This document shows positions 33,841 to 42,744 of a stretch of 64,000 nucleotides of DNA, one piece after another. Position 1 is the first letter of the stretch; each line of letters opens with the position of its first letter. Both the position numbers and the translations under genes were made by a program. The notes under the pieces were generated by a model. It searched no databases. It was not told the DNA's origin and was given only the letters and a program-made list of their open reading frames with translations. The stretch is from Subtercola boreus (lineage in GTDB: Bacteria; Actinomycetota; Actinomycetes; Actinomycetales; Microbacteriaceae): the NCBI RefSeq assembly GCF_006716115.1, contig NZ_VFOO01000002.1, forward strand, positions 101,208 through 165,207. The letters run 5' to 3'.

Positions 33841-34238
33841 TTCGCCACCCCGGCGTTGCTTCGGCCCAGGCCACTAGAGGCTGCGTCTGCCCCACCCGCA
33901 CCGCTCGAGCCGGTGCCGTACGTCAGGCAGAGATCGACTTGGTACCCGGTTGCCTTCAACAAAGCCTCAGCGGCCTCGAGAAGATCCATCAGCTCCGGCC
34001 GCGCTAGGGAGTAAAACACCTGACGGCCCTGCGCACGCCCGACCACCAGATCGCACTCACGCAGACAGCTGACATGCTCAGACACCGTCGACTGAGCCAG
34101 TCCCAGTTCAGCTACCAAGTCGCTGACTCGCGCTTCACCCTGCTGGAGGCGCCGCACGATCTGGAGCCGCTTCGGATCCGCCAGGGAATGAAAAAGTGAC
34201 ACAGCAGCCGTGTCACCCCGCTCATAACCAATCGACAT
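33837..34238 (-). CDS. CmtR-type Cd/Pb sensor controlling cadD
   Basis: 133 residues from ATG 34238; the open frame reaches further upstream without family similarity. The winged helix contains GLAQSTVSEHVSCLRECD. Cys58, Cys62 and Cys104 (VDLCLTYGTG) are spaced as the Cd/Pb ligands of CmtR. The tail is Gly/Ser/Ala-rich. It is divergent from a second cmtR gene at 34416, so two cadmium-type sensors face each other across 177 bp. Confidence 0.82.
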   Translation of the reverse strand: MSIGYERGDTAAVSLFHSLADPKRLQIVRRLQQGEARVSDLVAELGLAQSTVSEHVSCLRECDLVVGRAQGRQVFYSLARPELMDLLEAAEALLKATGYQVDLCLTYGTGSSGAGGADAASSGLGRSNAGVAK

Positions 34239-34415
34239 AGACCGATGATATCGTACGAATTCGATGTCAGGTACGGCCGGTGACCGGCATCTCCTCCGTG
34301 CTATCGGGGTGTAACGGGAACTCACCGGTCCCAGTAGCCGAGGAATTTCTTGGTAGCCCGCTTCATTCGGAATAGCGGGCACGGCATAGTTCACTGTTTA
34401 CTGTATGGTCATTGC
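34239..34415. promoter_or_regulatory. Divergent promoter region between two CmtR-type genes
   Basis: 177 bp with ATCGTACGAATTCGAT (an ATCG/CGAT dyad with a central TCGTACGA palindrome) near the left gene at about 34254-34269, and TGTATGGTCA...ATGCTGACTA at the right gene, which recurs before cmtR at 16643. Different motifs next to each gene suggest that the two sensors use separate operators. Confidence 0.4.
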
Positions 34416-34775
34416 ATGCTGACTATTGCTTCGCGTCTCGACGTCATGAACCGGCTTGGCCGGGCGATGGCGGATCCAACACGCTCGCGGATCCTGATGA
34501 CACTACTCGGCGGGCCAAGCTACCCGGCTGTGCTCTCGCGCGAGCTGGAACTCACCCGCTCAAACGTCTCGAACCATCTGACGTGTCTGCGCGATTGCGG
34601 GATTGTCGTCGCTGAACCAGAGGGCCGGCAGACGCGCTACGAGATCTCGGACCCGCACCTTGCTGCAGCGTTGACCGCACTGGTGGATGTTGCGTTGGCT
34701 GTCGACGAGAATGCACCGTGCGGGGATACATCCTGCACAGTGCCCGGATGTTGCGGGACGCAGGCGCGGGCGTGA
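34416..34775 (+). CDS. cmtR: CmtR-type Cd/Pb sensor repressor, second copy
   Basis: 119 residues from ATG 34416, aligned with the other copy. Cys57, Cys61 (HLTCLRDCG) and Cys102 are kept. The extra C-terminal cysteines are also present (CGDTSCTVPGCC). The ATG may be read from a nearly leaderless transcript, since no strong ribosome site precedes it. GTGA overlap with the following ATPase. Confidence 0.87.
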   Translation: MLTIASRLDVMNRLGRAMADPTRSRILMTLLGGPSYPAVLSRELELTRSNVSNHLTCLRDCGIVVAEPEGRQTRYEISDPHLAAALTALVDVALAVDENAPCGDTSCTVPGCCGTQARA

Positions 34776-36679
34776 GCGCGGTCGAGAAGTCCCAGGTGGA
34801 GGGGACTGTAGTCGACGACGACGATGACGATTACGACGGGCCGTGGTGGAAGGATCGCGGGATCATGGTCCCGGTGTTCTCCGGTATCGCGTTCCTTTCG
34901 GGCCTGATCTGTGAGTGGTCCAGTGCAGAGATCCCGGCACTGGTGCTGTTCTGGATCGGTCTGCTGCTGGGCGCGTCGACATTCACGCCGGGGGCGATCC
35001 GGAAGCTATTCACGGGCAAGCTCGGCATTAGCCTGCTGATGACGATCAGCGCTGTCGGCGCGGTCATCCTCGGCTACGTAGAGGAAGCAGCTGCGCTGGC
35101 GTTCCTATACTCGATTGCTGAAGCGCTCGAGGACAAGGCGATGGACCGCGCCCGCGGTGGTCTTCGCGCACTGTTGAAGCTCATCCCCGACACTGCGATG
35201 GTGCGCCGTGGCGGGGCCTCGGTCGAGATCGCAGCGAAGGACCTTGCTGTTGGGCAGATCATGCTCGTTCGTCCCGGGGAACGGATCGCGACCGACGGAA
35301 TCGTCCACTCCGGCCGATCCAGCCTGGACACCTCCGCGATCACCGGCGAGTCAATCCCGGTCGAAGTCGAGCCCGGCCATGCTGTCTCAGCCGGCGCGAT
35401 CAACACCGCCGGGGCGCTTGAGGTCGAGGTCTCCGCGGCGGGTACGGACAACTCCCTGACCACGATCGTGGAACTGGTCGAGCAAGCACAGGCCGAGAAG
35501 GGCGACCGTGCGCGTCTTGCGGACCGGATCGCCCGCCCCCTGGTTCCCGGCGTGCTGATCCTTGCCGCACTGGTCGCACTGATCGGCTCCCTGTTCGGAG
35601 ACCCAGAGCTGTGGATCACCCGTGCTCTGGTCGTTCTGGTCGCGGCCAGCCCCTGTGCGCTGGCGATCTCGGTGCCGCTCACGGTCGTCGCCGCGATCGG
35701 TGCAGCCAGCAAGTTCGGTGTGATTATCAAATCCGGCGCCGCCTTCGAACGCTTCGGTACGATCCGCCACGTCGCCGTAGACAAGACCGGCACGCTAACC
35801 CGCAACCAACCGGCCGTCACCGCGGTCCTCACCGCCGACGGTGTGACCGAGCGTCAGGCGCTGGAGTGGGCGGCCGCGCTGGAACAACACAGCACCCACC
35901 CGCTAGCTGCGGCGATCACCGCCGCAGCGCCTGGAGTTCCCGCGGCAGTTGATGTGATTGAAGAGGCAGGCCATGGCATAGAAGGTACGATCGGTGCGTC
36001 TCGGATCACCGTCGGCAGCCCCCGCTGGCTGGACGCGGGCCAGCTCGGAAGCCAGGTCACCGGCATGGAAGAGCAGGGCATGACCGTCGTCATCGTTCAC
36101 CGCGACGGTAGACCAGCTGCCGCGATCGGCGTCCGCGACGAACTGCGCCCCGAGGTCCCCGAGGTCATCCGCACCCTCGCCGACCAAGGTGTCGGTGTGA
36201 CAATGCTCACCGGCGACAACACCCGTACCGCGCATACCCTCGCAGCGCAGGCCGGCATCAGCGACGTCCGCGCCGAACTCCGACCCGAGGACAAGGCCGC
36301 CGCGATCGGCGAGCTATCCCGGGCGGGGTCGGTCGCAATGATCGGCGACGGCATCAACGACGCCCCCGCTCTCGCCGCCGCCGACATTGGCATTGCAATG
36401 GGGGCGTCCGGTTCGGACGCCGCGATCGAGTCCGCAGACGTCGCCTTCACCGGGTATGACCTGCGACTCATCCCGCGCGCATTCGACCACGCCCGCCGCG
36501 GCCGACGCATCATCAACCAAAACATCGTCCTGTCGCTGCTGATCATCACCGCCCTGCTCCCGCTAGCACTGTTCGGCGTCCTCGGGCTGGCCGCCGTCGT
36601 ATTGGTCCACGAGGTCGCGGAAGTCATCGTGATCCTCAACGGGCTCCGCGCCGCGCGCACCCGAAAGACGATCTCGTGA
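34772..36679 (+). CDS. P1B-4-like heavy-metal ATPase with Asp-rich N-terminus
   Basis: About 635 residues from GTG 34772 (GTGA overlap with cmtR). Motifs: SPCAL (Ser293-Pro-Cys295), DKTGTLTRN, TGES, GDGINDAPAL, and VLVHEVAEVIVILNG in the last helix, again the P1B-4 combination. The N-terminus has no HMA domain and no His tract but an acidic run (VDDDDDDYDGPWW). Exports divalent metal; Cd, Zn or Co are plausible from the neighbouring CmtR. Coupled by GTGA overlap to lspA. Confidence 0.87.
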   Translation: MSAVEKSQVEGTVVDDDDDDYDGPWWKDRGIMVPVFSGIAFLSGLICEWSSAEIPALVLFWIGLLLGASTFTPGAIRKLFTGKLGISLLMTISAVGAVILGYVEEAAALAFLYSIAEALEDKAMDRARGGLRALLKLIPDTAMVRRGGASVEIAAKDLAVGQIMLVRPGERIATDGIVHSGRSSLDTSAITGESIPVEVEPGHAVSAGAINTAGALEVEVSAAGTDNSLTTIVELVEQAQAEKGDRARLADRIARPLVPGVLILAALVALIGSLFGDPELWITRALVVLVAASPCALAISVPLTVVAAIGAASKFGVIIKSGAAFERFGTIRHVAVDKTGTLTRNQPAVTAVLTADGVTERQALEWAAALEQHSTHPLAAAITAAAPGVPAAVDVIEEAGHGIEGTIGASRITVGSPRWLDAGQLGSQVTGMEEQGMTVVIVHRDGRPAAAIGVRDELRPEVPEVIRTLADQGVGVTMLTGDNTRTAHTLAAQAGISDVRAELRPEDKAAAIGELSRAGSVAMIGDGINDAPALAAADIGIAMGASGSDAAIESADVAFTGYDLRLIPRAFDHARRGRRIINQNIVLSLLIITALLPLALFGVLGLAAVVLVHEVAEVIVILNGLRAARTRKTIS

Positions 36680-37266
36680 CCACGCAGGGTGCCGGGGCAC
36701 CTGCCGAAACGGCTACAGAAGAGGCTCAAAAGTCCGTGTCCGGTCGCAAGCGTAGAAAGAGGTCTCATCGTGCGCTCGGTATCACTCTCGCCGTCACCGC
36801 TCTCGGGCTGATCCTTGACCAGGTCACGAAGATGCTCGCGATTGCACAGCTGTCAACGGGCAGCCGTGTCCCACTCGTCGCAGACGCTCTCTCACTGTTG
36901 CTTGTTAGAAATCCAGGAGCCGCGTTCTCCGTCGGCTCAGGATCCGCGTGGGTGTTCACGGTCATCGGGGTCCTCACCGCGGCCGTGATGATCGGCGTCG
37001 CCGTGCGACTACGGGGCATCCGCTGGGGCATTGCGCTGGGCCTCATACTTGGTGGCGCGGTCGGCAATCTTGCAGACCGGCTCCTGAAACCGCCGTCCTT
37101 CGGGCAAGGGCACGTCACTGACTTCATCGCTTATGGCAACCTCTTCGTCGGAAATGTCGCCGATATCCTCATCGTCAGCGGTGTCCTACTTTGTTTGATC
37201 TTTCTCTTCTCGGGTCACAAACCGAGACTGCACCCTTCCCTAAACGCAGATCCGAATCGAGGATGA
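36676..37266 (+). CDS. lspA: Lipoprotein signal peptidase II, third copy
   Basis: 196 residues with a basic 30-residue cytoplasmic extension. Conserved boxes LVRNPGAAFSVGSGS, GGAVGNLADRLLKPP and HVTDFIAYGNLFVGNVADILI include both catalytic aspartates. It is clearly more distant from copies 1 and 2 than they are from each other and looks like a regular actinobacterial LspA. It follows a metal ATPase directly, an arrangement also known for other metal-ATPase/lspA pairs. Confidence 0.9.
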   Translation: MTTQGAGAPAETATEEAQKSVSGRKRRKRSHRALGITLAVTALGLILDQVTKMLAIAQLSTGSRVPLVADALSLLLVRNPGAAFSVGSGSAWVFTVIGVLTAAVMIGVAVRLRGIRWGIALGLILGGAVGNLADRLLKPPSFGQGHVTDFIAYGNLFVGNVADILIVSGVLLCLIFLFSGHKPRLHPSLNADPNRG

Positions 37267-37338
37267 GGGGACTGATCGAGCGAGTTCGGCGGCAACAATC
37301 GAACCGCTGCGACCTGCAACACGGTGAATGGGACATTG

Positions 37339-38076
37339 ATGGGTAGCACCGGAAGCGCAATAGCCCAGGCCTCTCTGCTGGTTTCCTTCCCCGTCGCGGC
37401 AGCAATCATCGGTTCAGTAGTCTCGGTTCTTCGACCTCCTGGCCCCAGACTCACGAGCGCAGTCCAACACTTCGCCGCCGGCGTTGTGCTCGCAGCGTTA
37501 GCAGGCGAAATCCTTCCCGACCTCCGTCAGGAAGGCAATCTGGGCTGGGCAGTTGCCGGCTTCACAGCCGGAACTGCCGTAATGCTCACCCTCGGCGCCC
37601 TCGGACGCAAAATCGAAAGTAAACCCAAAGACGACACCGCGTCCGTCGTCCCACTCGGCTTGATCATCGCCGTAGGGATCGACCTGCTCCTCGACGGACT
37701 CCTGGTCGGGCTGAGCTCAACCCTGGATAGTAAACAGGGGCTCATTATCACCATCGCTCTCACGATCGAGATCCTCTTCATCGGGCTCTCCGTCACCACA
37801 TCCCTCAATCAAACAGGGCTCAGTCGTCGTCGTTCCGTCATCATCAGCAGCAGCCTCGGCTTCACCACCGCCCTCGGCGCAATCCTCGGAGCAGCGCTCC
37901 TCGCTGGTGCTTCGTCGGCGACCCTGGCGGCGGTGCTTGCCTTCGGCGGCGCCGCCCTGCTCTACCTCGTCGTAGAAGAACTCCTCACCGAAGCTCACGA
38001 ACAAGAAGAAACCACGCTACTTGGCGCCATGTTCTTCCTCGGCTTCCTCACGATCTACATTCTCGGCGTACTCTGA
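37339..38076 (+). CDS. ZIP-like metal transporter, copy 2
   Basis: 245 residues from ATG 37339; GTG 37324 is an alternative. Closely similar to the protein at 9743-10483 over its whole length: VQHFAAGVVLAALAGEILPD, VGIDLLLDGLLVGL, TIEILFIGLSV and VVEELLTEAHEQ. The same loss of classical ZIP His ligands is seen. Located after the P1B-4/lspA genes. Substrate uncertain. Confidence 0.7.
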   Translation: MGSTGSAIAQASLLVSFPVAAAIIGSVVSVLRPPGPRLTSAVQHFAAGVVLAALAGEILPDLRQEGNLGWAVAGFTAGTAVMLTLGALGRKIESKPKDDTASVVPLGLIIAVGIDLLLDGLLVGLSSTLDSKQGLIITIALTIEILFIGLSVTTSLNQTGLSRRRSVIISSSLGFTTALGAILGAALLAGASSATLAAVLAFGGAALLYLVVEELLTEAHEQEETTLLGAMFFLGFLTIYILGVL

Positions 38077-38435
38077 CACACAAGAGTCGCGTTACTGATC
38101 GCCCCTATGCGTGGATCAAGGCCCGCCAGACTAGGGACGACTACCGGATTTTCGAACGCAACCAGTACCGGGACGCAAACCGGAATGACTGGGTCCGGAT
38201 AACAGAGACATGACCCATGACACGGTGATGCTCATTGGCGGTCGGGCTCGGAGGGCTTCTTACTCCCGTGGGCTTTTCGCAAACTCAGGATGTGAGTGTG
38301 TCGTCGTACGAAGAGCCGTTTTTGGTACATGTGAGCAGCAACGGTAGCCCTCCGGTTCTCAATTGCTTCGCGGTGAACTCCGCGGTTCGCGTGCCACGCG
38401 TCTTGACTTGAGTTTCGTTCCGTGGCTTACTGTTT
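38077..38435. other. Gene-free stretch between ZIP-like gene and csoR
   Basis: About 360 bp. An open stretch of about 35 codons without a start (ending near 38213, reading ...RDDYRIFERNQYRDANRND...) looks like a possible coding relic but is too short to name. GC content falls toward 38430, where the copper operator begins. Nothing else is supported. Confidence 0.3.
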
Positions 38436-38452
38436 ATACCCCTAGGGGGTAT
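38436..38452. promoter_or_regulatory. CsoR operator upstream of csoR
   Basis: ATACCCCTAGGGGGTAT is the G-tract dyad recognised by CsoR-family repressors. It ends 12 bp before the csoR start, so a bound repressor would cover the promoter. It probably controls the csoR-copZ-copA run. Confidence 0.8.
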
Positions 38453-38464
38453 GAATGGTGAGGT

Positions 38465-38752
38465 GTGGTGTTGGTCGGGTACTCGGATAACAAGGATGCT
38501 CTTTTGAAGCGGCTGAGTCGTGCGGAGGGGCAGGTGCGTGGCATTGCCCGGATGGTTGAGGAGGACACGTACTGCATTGATATTTTGACGCAGGTGTCGG
38601 CTGCGACGAAGGCCCTCGAGACGGTTGCGTTGTCGCTTCTGGATGATCACCTGAAGCACTGTGTCGCTGAGGCGAGTGCCGAGGGTGGGCCGGTGGCTGA
38701 GGAGAAGCTTCGGGAAGCGTCCGCTGCGATCGCTCGTCTTGTCCGTTCCTGA
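38465..38752 (+). CDS. csoR: CsoR copper-sensing repressor
   Basis: 95 residues, all-helical DUF156 family. Copper ligands Cys37, His62 and Cys66 (TYCIDILTQ ... DDHLKHCV) have the spacing of Mycobacterium CsoR. Cu(I) binding releases DNA. GTG 38465 is used as start; GTG 38468 is equally possible. Its operator lies immediately upstream and others are found before the CopB gene. Confidence 0.9.
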   Translation: MVLVGYSDNKDALLKRLSRAEGQVRGIARMVEEDTYCIDILTQVSAATKALETVALSLLDDHLKHCVAEASAEGGPVAEEKLREASAAIARLVRS

Positions 38753-38781
38753 TGTTCGACCCAGTGAGAAAGTAGAACCTG

Positions 38782-39108
38782 ATGACTGAAACGACGATGA
38801 ACGCTGATTTGGGTCTGACCGACAAGAATGGCGGGTGCGCCTGCGGTCACACGGGGCACGGCGCCGTCACGAGCGATCCCAACTCGGATGTGGTTCGATC
38901 GCATTACCTGGTGTCCGGGATGACCTGCTCCCACTGCGTTGCCAGCGTGACGGGGGAGCTCAGCGCAGTCCCCGGGGTGGAGAGCGTGAGTGTTGCCTTG
39001 AACGTGGGCGGTGCTTCCGCGGTGACAGTTGTCAGCTCTGCCCCGGTTCCGGTTGATGACGTGCGCGCCGCGATCGTCGAGGCCGGCTACGAGATGGTTT
39101 CGGGCTAA
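38782..39108 (+). CDS. CopZ-like heavy-metal-binding chaperone
   Basis: 108 residues. A 40-residue N-terminal extension with CACGHTGHG is followed by one HMA domain with [15 protein letters not shown]. Copper chaperones of this type carry Cu(I) to the CopA ATPase. The extension with Cys and His is unusual for CopZ and may be a second metal site. It lies 29 bp after csoR and 8 bp before copA. Confidence 0.85.
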   Translation: MTETTMNADLGLTDKNGGCACGHTGHGAVTSDPNSDVVRSHYLVSGMTCSHCVASVTGELSAVPGVESVSVALNVGGASAVTVVSSAPVPVDDVRAAIVEAGYEMVSG

Positions 39109-39116
39109 GCACGACC

Positions 39117-41354
39117 ATGACTGACGTGAGCCTGGATATCGGGGGGATGACGTGTGCCTCCTGTGCGACGCGGATTGAGCGGAAACTCAACCGCATCGAC
39201 GGGGTTACCGCGTCAGTCAATTACGCGACCGAGAAAGCACGGGTGCAGACGGTCGGCGTCGAAGCTGCTGACCTGATCGCTGCGGTCGAGGCAGCCGGAT
39301 ACACCGCCGCCCTCCCTCCGGTTGCTTCGGTGACCGAGCCAGAAGGCGATGAGCCGGTTGATGACGAGCTGGTGGGTCTTCGGCAGCGGCTACTGATCTC
39401 TTCCGTTTTGGCGGTGCCGGTTGTGGTGTTGTCGATGGTTCCGGTTTTCCAGTTCTCGAACTGGCAGTGGTTCGCGCTGATGCTCGCGGCGCCGGTCGTA
39501 GTGTGGGGGGCGTGGCCTTTCCACCGCGCCGCGGCGGTGAACGCCCGGCATGGTGCCGCGACCATGGACACCCTCATCAGTGTCGGTGTGATCGCAGCTT
39601 TTGGGTGGTCCCTGTACGCCCTGTTCTTCGGTCACGCCGGGGATCCCGGGATGCGGATGAGTTTCACGGTGACGGGCGCGGCCGGCAACGGGATGTCTGA
39701 GCTGTATCTCGAGGTCGCGTCCGCGGTCACTGTCTTCATCCTCGCCGGCCGTTACATCGAGGCGCGCACGAAGAAGCAGTCGGGTGCGGCATTGAAGGCA
39801 CTTCTGGCGTTGGGTGCCAAAGACGCCACCCGCAGGCGCTCCAATGTCGACGAGCTCGTACCGGTCGACACGTTGCTGCCCGGGGATGTGATTGTGGTCA
39901 GGCCGGGGGAGAAGATCGCAGCCGACGGGCTGATCACTGACGGTGTCTCCGCGGTGGATGCGAGCATGCTGACGGGAGAGTCGGTCCTGGTGGAAGTTCA
40001 TCCCGGGGACCGGGTCGTGGGTGCGACGATCAATGTCGGCGGACGGTTGCTGGTTGAGGTGACCCGGGTCGGTGCGGACACGGAGCTCGCCCGGATGGGC
40101 CGGCTGGTGGAGGAGGCGCAGAGCGGCAAAGCCCAGGCGCAGCGGCTCGCTGACCGGGTCTCTGCCGTGTTCGTTCCCGTCGTCATCGCCCTCGCCCTGA
40201 TCGCGTTCGCGGGCTGGCTTGTTATTGGCGGGTCGGTAGAGACGGCGTTCGCGGCAGGTGTTGCGACCTTGATCATTGCGTGCCCGTGCGCGCTGGGCCT
40301 CGCGACCCCGACCGCGCTGCTGGTCGGCACGGGACGCGGATCCCAGCTGGGCATCATCATCCGCGGCCCCCAAGTCCTCGAGCAGACCCGTACGGTCGAC
40401 ACGATCGTGCTCGACAAAACGGGAACCATCACCACCGGGAAGATGGTCGTCACCGGTGTCGAGGCAACCATCGGCACGTCCACGGAGCAGCTTGTCCGGT
40501 TCGCCGCCGCCGCGGAAGAAGGATCAGAACATCCCATCGGACGCGCGATCGTTGCGCACTCTGAAGCTCAAGGATTCGACCGAGTGAGTGTGGAAGCGTT
40601 CCAAGGTCATCCGGGGCACGGGGTCCAGGCCGTCGTCGATGGGCACCTTGTCATTGTCGGCCAGCCGGCGTGGCTTTCGGACTCTTGGTCCGTCCCGACA
40701 CCCGCCGACCTCCGTCCGGCGATCGAGGAGGCAGAGTCCGCCGGCCAGACCGTGATGGCGGTCAGCTGGGACGGGGAGTTCTACGGGATCATCGCCGTCG
40801 GGGACACCGTCAAACCCTCCAGCGCCGACGCCATCGCCCAGTTCGTGGCCCTCGGGCTCCGCCCGGTCCTGCTCACCGGGGACAACGCTGGATCCGCGTA
40901 TGCCGTCGCGCGGCAGGTCAGTATCAGTGAGGTGCATGCCAGCAGCACCCCGAAGGACAAGCTCGCCCTGATCAGGTCGCTGCAGGAGGCGGGCCGGGTG
41001 GTCGCGATGGTCGGTGACGGGGTCAACGACGCTGCCGCGTTGGCTGCTGCCGACCTGGGGGTTGCGATGGGTACCGGGACCGACAGTGCGATCGCGGCCA
41101 GCGACATCACAATCGTCAGCGGCAACCTCACCGGCGTCGCCGACGCTATCCGCCTGTCCAGGCGGACCCTCGGCACGATAAAAGGGAACCTGTTCTGGGC
41201 GTTCGCGTACAACGTCGCAGCGATCCCTGTCGCGATGCTCGGGCTCCTCAACCCGTTGTTCGCGGGAGCTGCGATGGCGTTCTCCTCCGTGTTCGTCGTC
41301 AGCAACAGCCTCCGGCTCAGGAACTTCCGGCCCGGCACCAGGGCACACCGATGA
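39117..41354 (+). CDS. copA: P1B-1 Cu(I)-exporting ATPase (CopA)
   Basis: 745 residues. One N-terminal HMA domain ([16 protein letters not shown]), eight helices, and TM6 [13 protein letters not shown] with CPC near residue 388. [25 protein letters not shown] are intact, and the last helices have [12 protein letters not shown] and [18 protein letters not shown] (the YN and MxxSS signature of P1B-1). It exports Cu(I) from the cytoplasm. ATGA overlap with the DUF6153 gene. Confidence 0.93.
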   Translation: MTDVSLDIGGMTCASCATRIERKLNRIDGVTASVNYATEKARVQTVGVEAADLIAAVEAAGYTAALPPVASVTEPEGDEPVDDELVGLRQRLLISSVLAVPVVVLSMVPVFQFSNWQWFALMLAAPVVVWGAWPFHRAAAVNARHGAATMDTLISVGVIAAFGWSLYALFFGHAGDPGMRMSFTVTGAAGNGMSELYLEVASAVTVFILAGRYIEARTKKQSGAALKALLALGAKDATRRRSNVDELVPVDTLLPGDVIVVRPGEKIAADGLITDGVSAVDASMLTGESVLVEVHPGDRVVGATINVGGRLLVEVTRVGADTELARMGRLVEEAQSGKAQAQRLADRVSAVFVPVVIALALIAFAGWLVIGGSVETAFAAGVATLIIACPCALGLATPTALLVGTGRGSQLGIIIRGPQVLEQTRTVDTIVLDKTGTITTGKMVVTGVEATIGTSTEQLVRFAAAAEEGSEHPIGRAIVAHSEAQGFDRVSVEAFQGHPGHGVQAVVDGHLVIVGQPAWLSDSWSVPTPADLRPAIEEAESAGQTVMAVSWDGEFYGIIAVGDTVKPSSADAIAQFVALGLRPVLLTGDNAGSAYAVARQVSISEVHASSTPKDKLALIRSLQEAGRVVAMVGDGVNDAAALAAADLGVAMGTGTDSAIAASDITIVSGNLTGVADAIRLSRRTLGTIKGNLFWAFAYNVAAIPVAMLGLLNPLFAGAAMAFSSVFVVSNSLRLRNFRPGTRAHR

Positions 41355-41884
41355 CCCCGCCCACGCCGACCCGGCCGCACAGCACACCGGTGAGCCTTGG
41401 ACGAACCCGGGCACGGGTTCTCGGCGCGAACACGATCCGGCGGACGGTGCTTCTCTTAGCCGTCGTCAGCGCTGTCGTCCTCGGGCTCCTCGCGATGCAC
41501 ACCCTGCAGACCGGGATGGGCAACCACAACGTCCCCATGAACTCCACGGGCGAGATGAGCGCAATCGGTGACACCGCGCACCATGCCGACGAGACCCTGC
41601 CCGGCACCGACACGGTGGTGGGCGCCGACGTCATGGGCGGTTCACACCGGCACGTCACTTCGTCGGAGTGTTCGGGGATGTGTGACCCGGAACACACGAT
41701 GGCGGGCATGATCTGTGTCCTCGCGCTTCTGCTCACCGGCCTTCTCCTCGCCGCGATCAGACCCGCGAGCACCTACACCTCAACGCCCCTCGCACCTGTG
41801 CTGTTGCGGGTCGTCGATGCGGCAGTCGCCCGGCCTGGGCCTGCACCACCTGATCTGAATGTTCTATCCATTTCGAGAACATGA
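41351..41884 (+). CDS. DUF6153-family membrane protein, Met/His-rich
   Basis: 177 residues. Helix [19 protein letters not shown], then an extracytoplasmic stretch rich in Met and His ([37 protein letters not shown]), a second helix and a terminal LNVLSISRT. It is coupled to copA by a 4-bp overlap and followed by a DUF305 gene. Met/His clusters facing outside suggest Cu/Ag binding after export (inference). Paralogue at 9171-9593 lacks the Met/His tract. Confidence 0.65.
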   Translation: MTPPTPTRPHSTPVSLGRTRARVLGANTIRRTVLLLAVVSAVVLGLLAMHTLQTGMGNHNVPMNSTGEMSAIGDTAHHADETLPGTDTVVGADVMGGSHRHVTSSECSGMCDPEHTMAGMICVLALLLTGLLLAAIRPASTYTSTPLAPVLLRVVDAAVARPGPAPPDLNVLSISRT

Positions 41885-41955
41885 TTGCGTCCGCCCGCAC
41901 CCCGGGCGCTACACGCACGCACTTTTTCTTCTCTACTGAAATGGATAACTATCTA

Positions 41956-42570
41956 ATGCCAAAACTTCGCACCACACTTACTGTCACGGCCGCTCTCGCG
42001 GCCGCGGTGACTCTCGCTGCGTGCTCGTCGTCCACCGGGTCGATGGGCGGCATGAACCACGGGGGCGCCGCGATGAGTTCTGCGCCCACGATGACGGCCG
42101 GCACCAACAACACCGCCGATGTCACCTTCGTCACCGGCATGATCCCGCACCACACCCAGGCGGTCACCATGGTCGACAGCCTCCTGAAGAAGGACGGCAT
42201 CGACCCGAAAGTCATCGCTCTGGCGGCACAGATCAAAGCAGAGCAGGCACCCGAGATCGACACGATGACCGGGTGGCTCACCACCTGGGGGGTCCCGGAA
42301 AGCACCGGGATTTCGGGCATGGACATGGGTACCGGCATGGGAATGATGTCCGAGGAGGACATGTCAGCCCTTGATGCTGCGACCGGCACCGAGGCGTCAA
42401 AGCTGTTCCTGACCCAGATGACCCAGCACCACGAGGGCGCTATCGGGATGGCCAACACGGAAGTCAGCTCCGGGCAGGACCCCGACGCCTTGGCGCTGGC
42501 GAAGAACATCGTCAGCAGCCAGACCGAAGAGATCCAGACCATGACGGACCTCCTCAACACCATCCAGTAA
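41956..42570 (+). CDS. DUF305 lipoprotein (copper-associated ferritin-like fold)
   Basis: About 204 residues from ATG 41956; ATG 41941 and 41881 are in frame upstream. Lipobox LAAC. Two DUF305 repeats with DVTFVTGMIPHHTQAVTM and FLTQMTQHHEGAIGMANT. A Met/His segment (GMDMGTGMGMMSEEDM) lies between. The family is secreted and often located with copper resistance genes. Likely buffers copper outside the membrane. A strong hairpin follows the stop. Confidence 0.88.
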   Translation: MPKLRTTLTVTAALAAAVTLAACSSSTGSMGGMNHGGAAMSSAPTMTAGTNNTADVTFVTGMIPHHTQAVTMVDSLLKKDGIDPKVIALAAQIKAEQAPEIDTMTGWLTTWGVPESTGISGMDMGTGMGMMSEEDMSALDAATGTEASKLFLTQMTQHHEGAIGMANTEVSSGQDPDALALAKNIVSSQTEEIQTMTDLLNTIQ

Positions 42571-42577
42571 CACAGCC

Positions 42578-42617
42578 GTCGGGTGAGCCGGCCGGTCAAA
42601 GAGCCCGCTCACCCGAC
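42578..42617 (+). terminator. Strong hairpin after DUF305 gene
   Basis: GTCGGGTGAGC (42578-42588) and GCTCACCCGAC (42607-42617) form a perfect 11-bp stem with an 18-base loop. It starts 8 bp after the DUF305 stop. There is no long T run, so it may act as a terminator or a mRNA-stabilising hairpin for the csoR-copA run. Confidence 0.6.
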
Positions 42618-42744
42618 ACCGCCCCCGCACCCACGGGGACGGTTCTGTCTGCCCCTACCCGGGCGACCATCCCCGTCACACGCTCACGCTTCCCAACCCG
42701 GCCGCGACGATGCCTTCTTCCGTCCTTGGCTGGCGCGGTGAACC

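Noticed and set aside
38100..38213. Possible short gene after the second ZIP-like gene
   Set aside because: About 35 codons without a start or ribosome site; not enough to call a gene.
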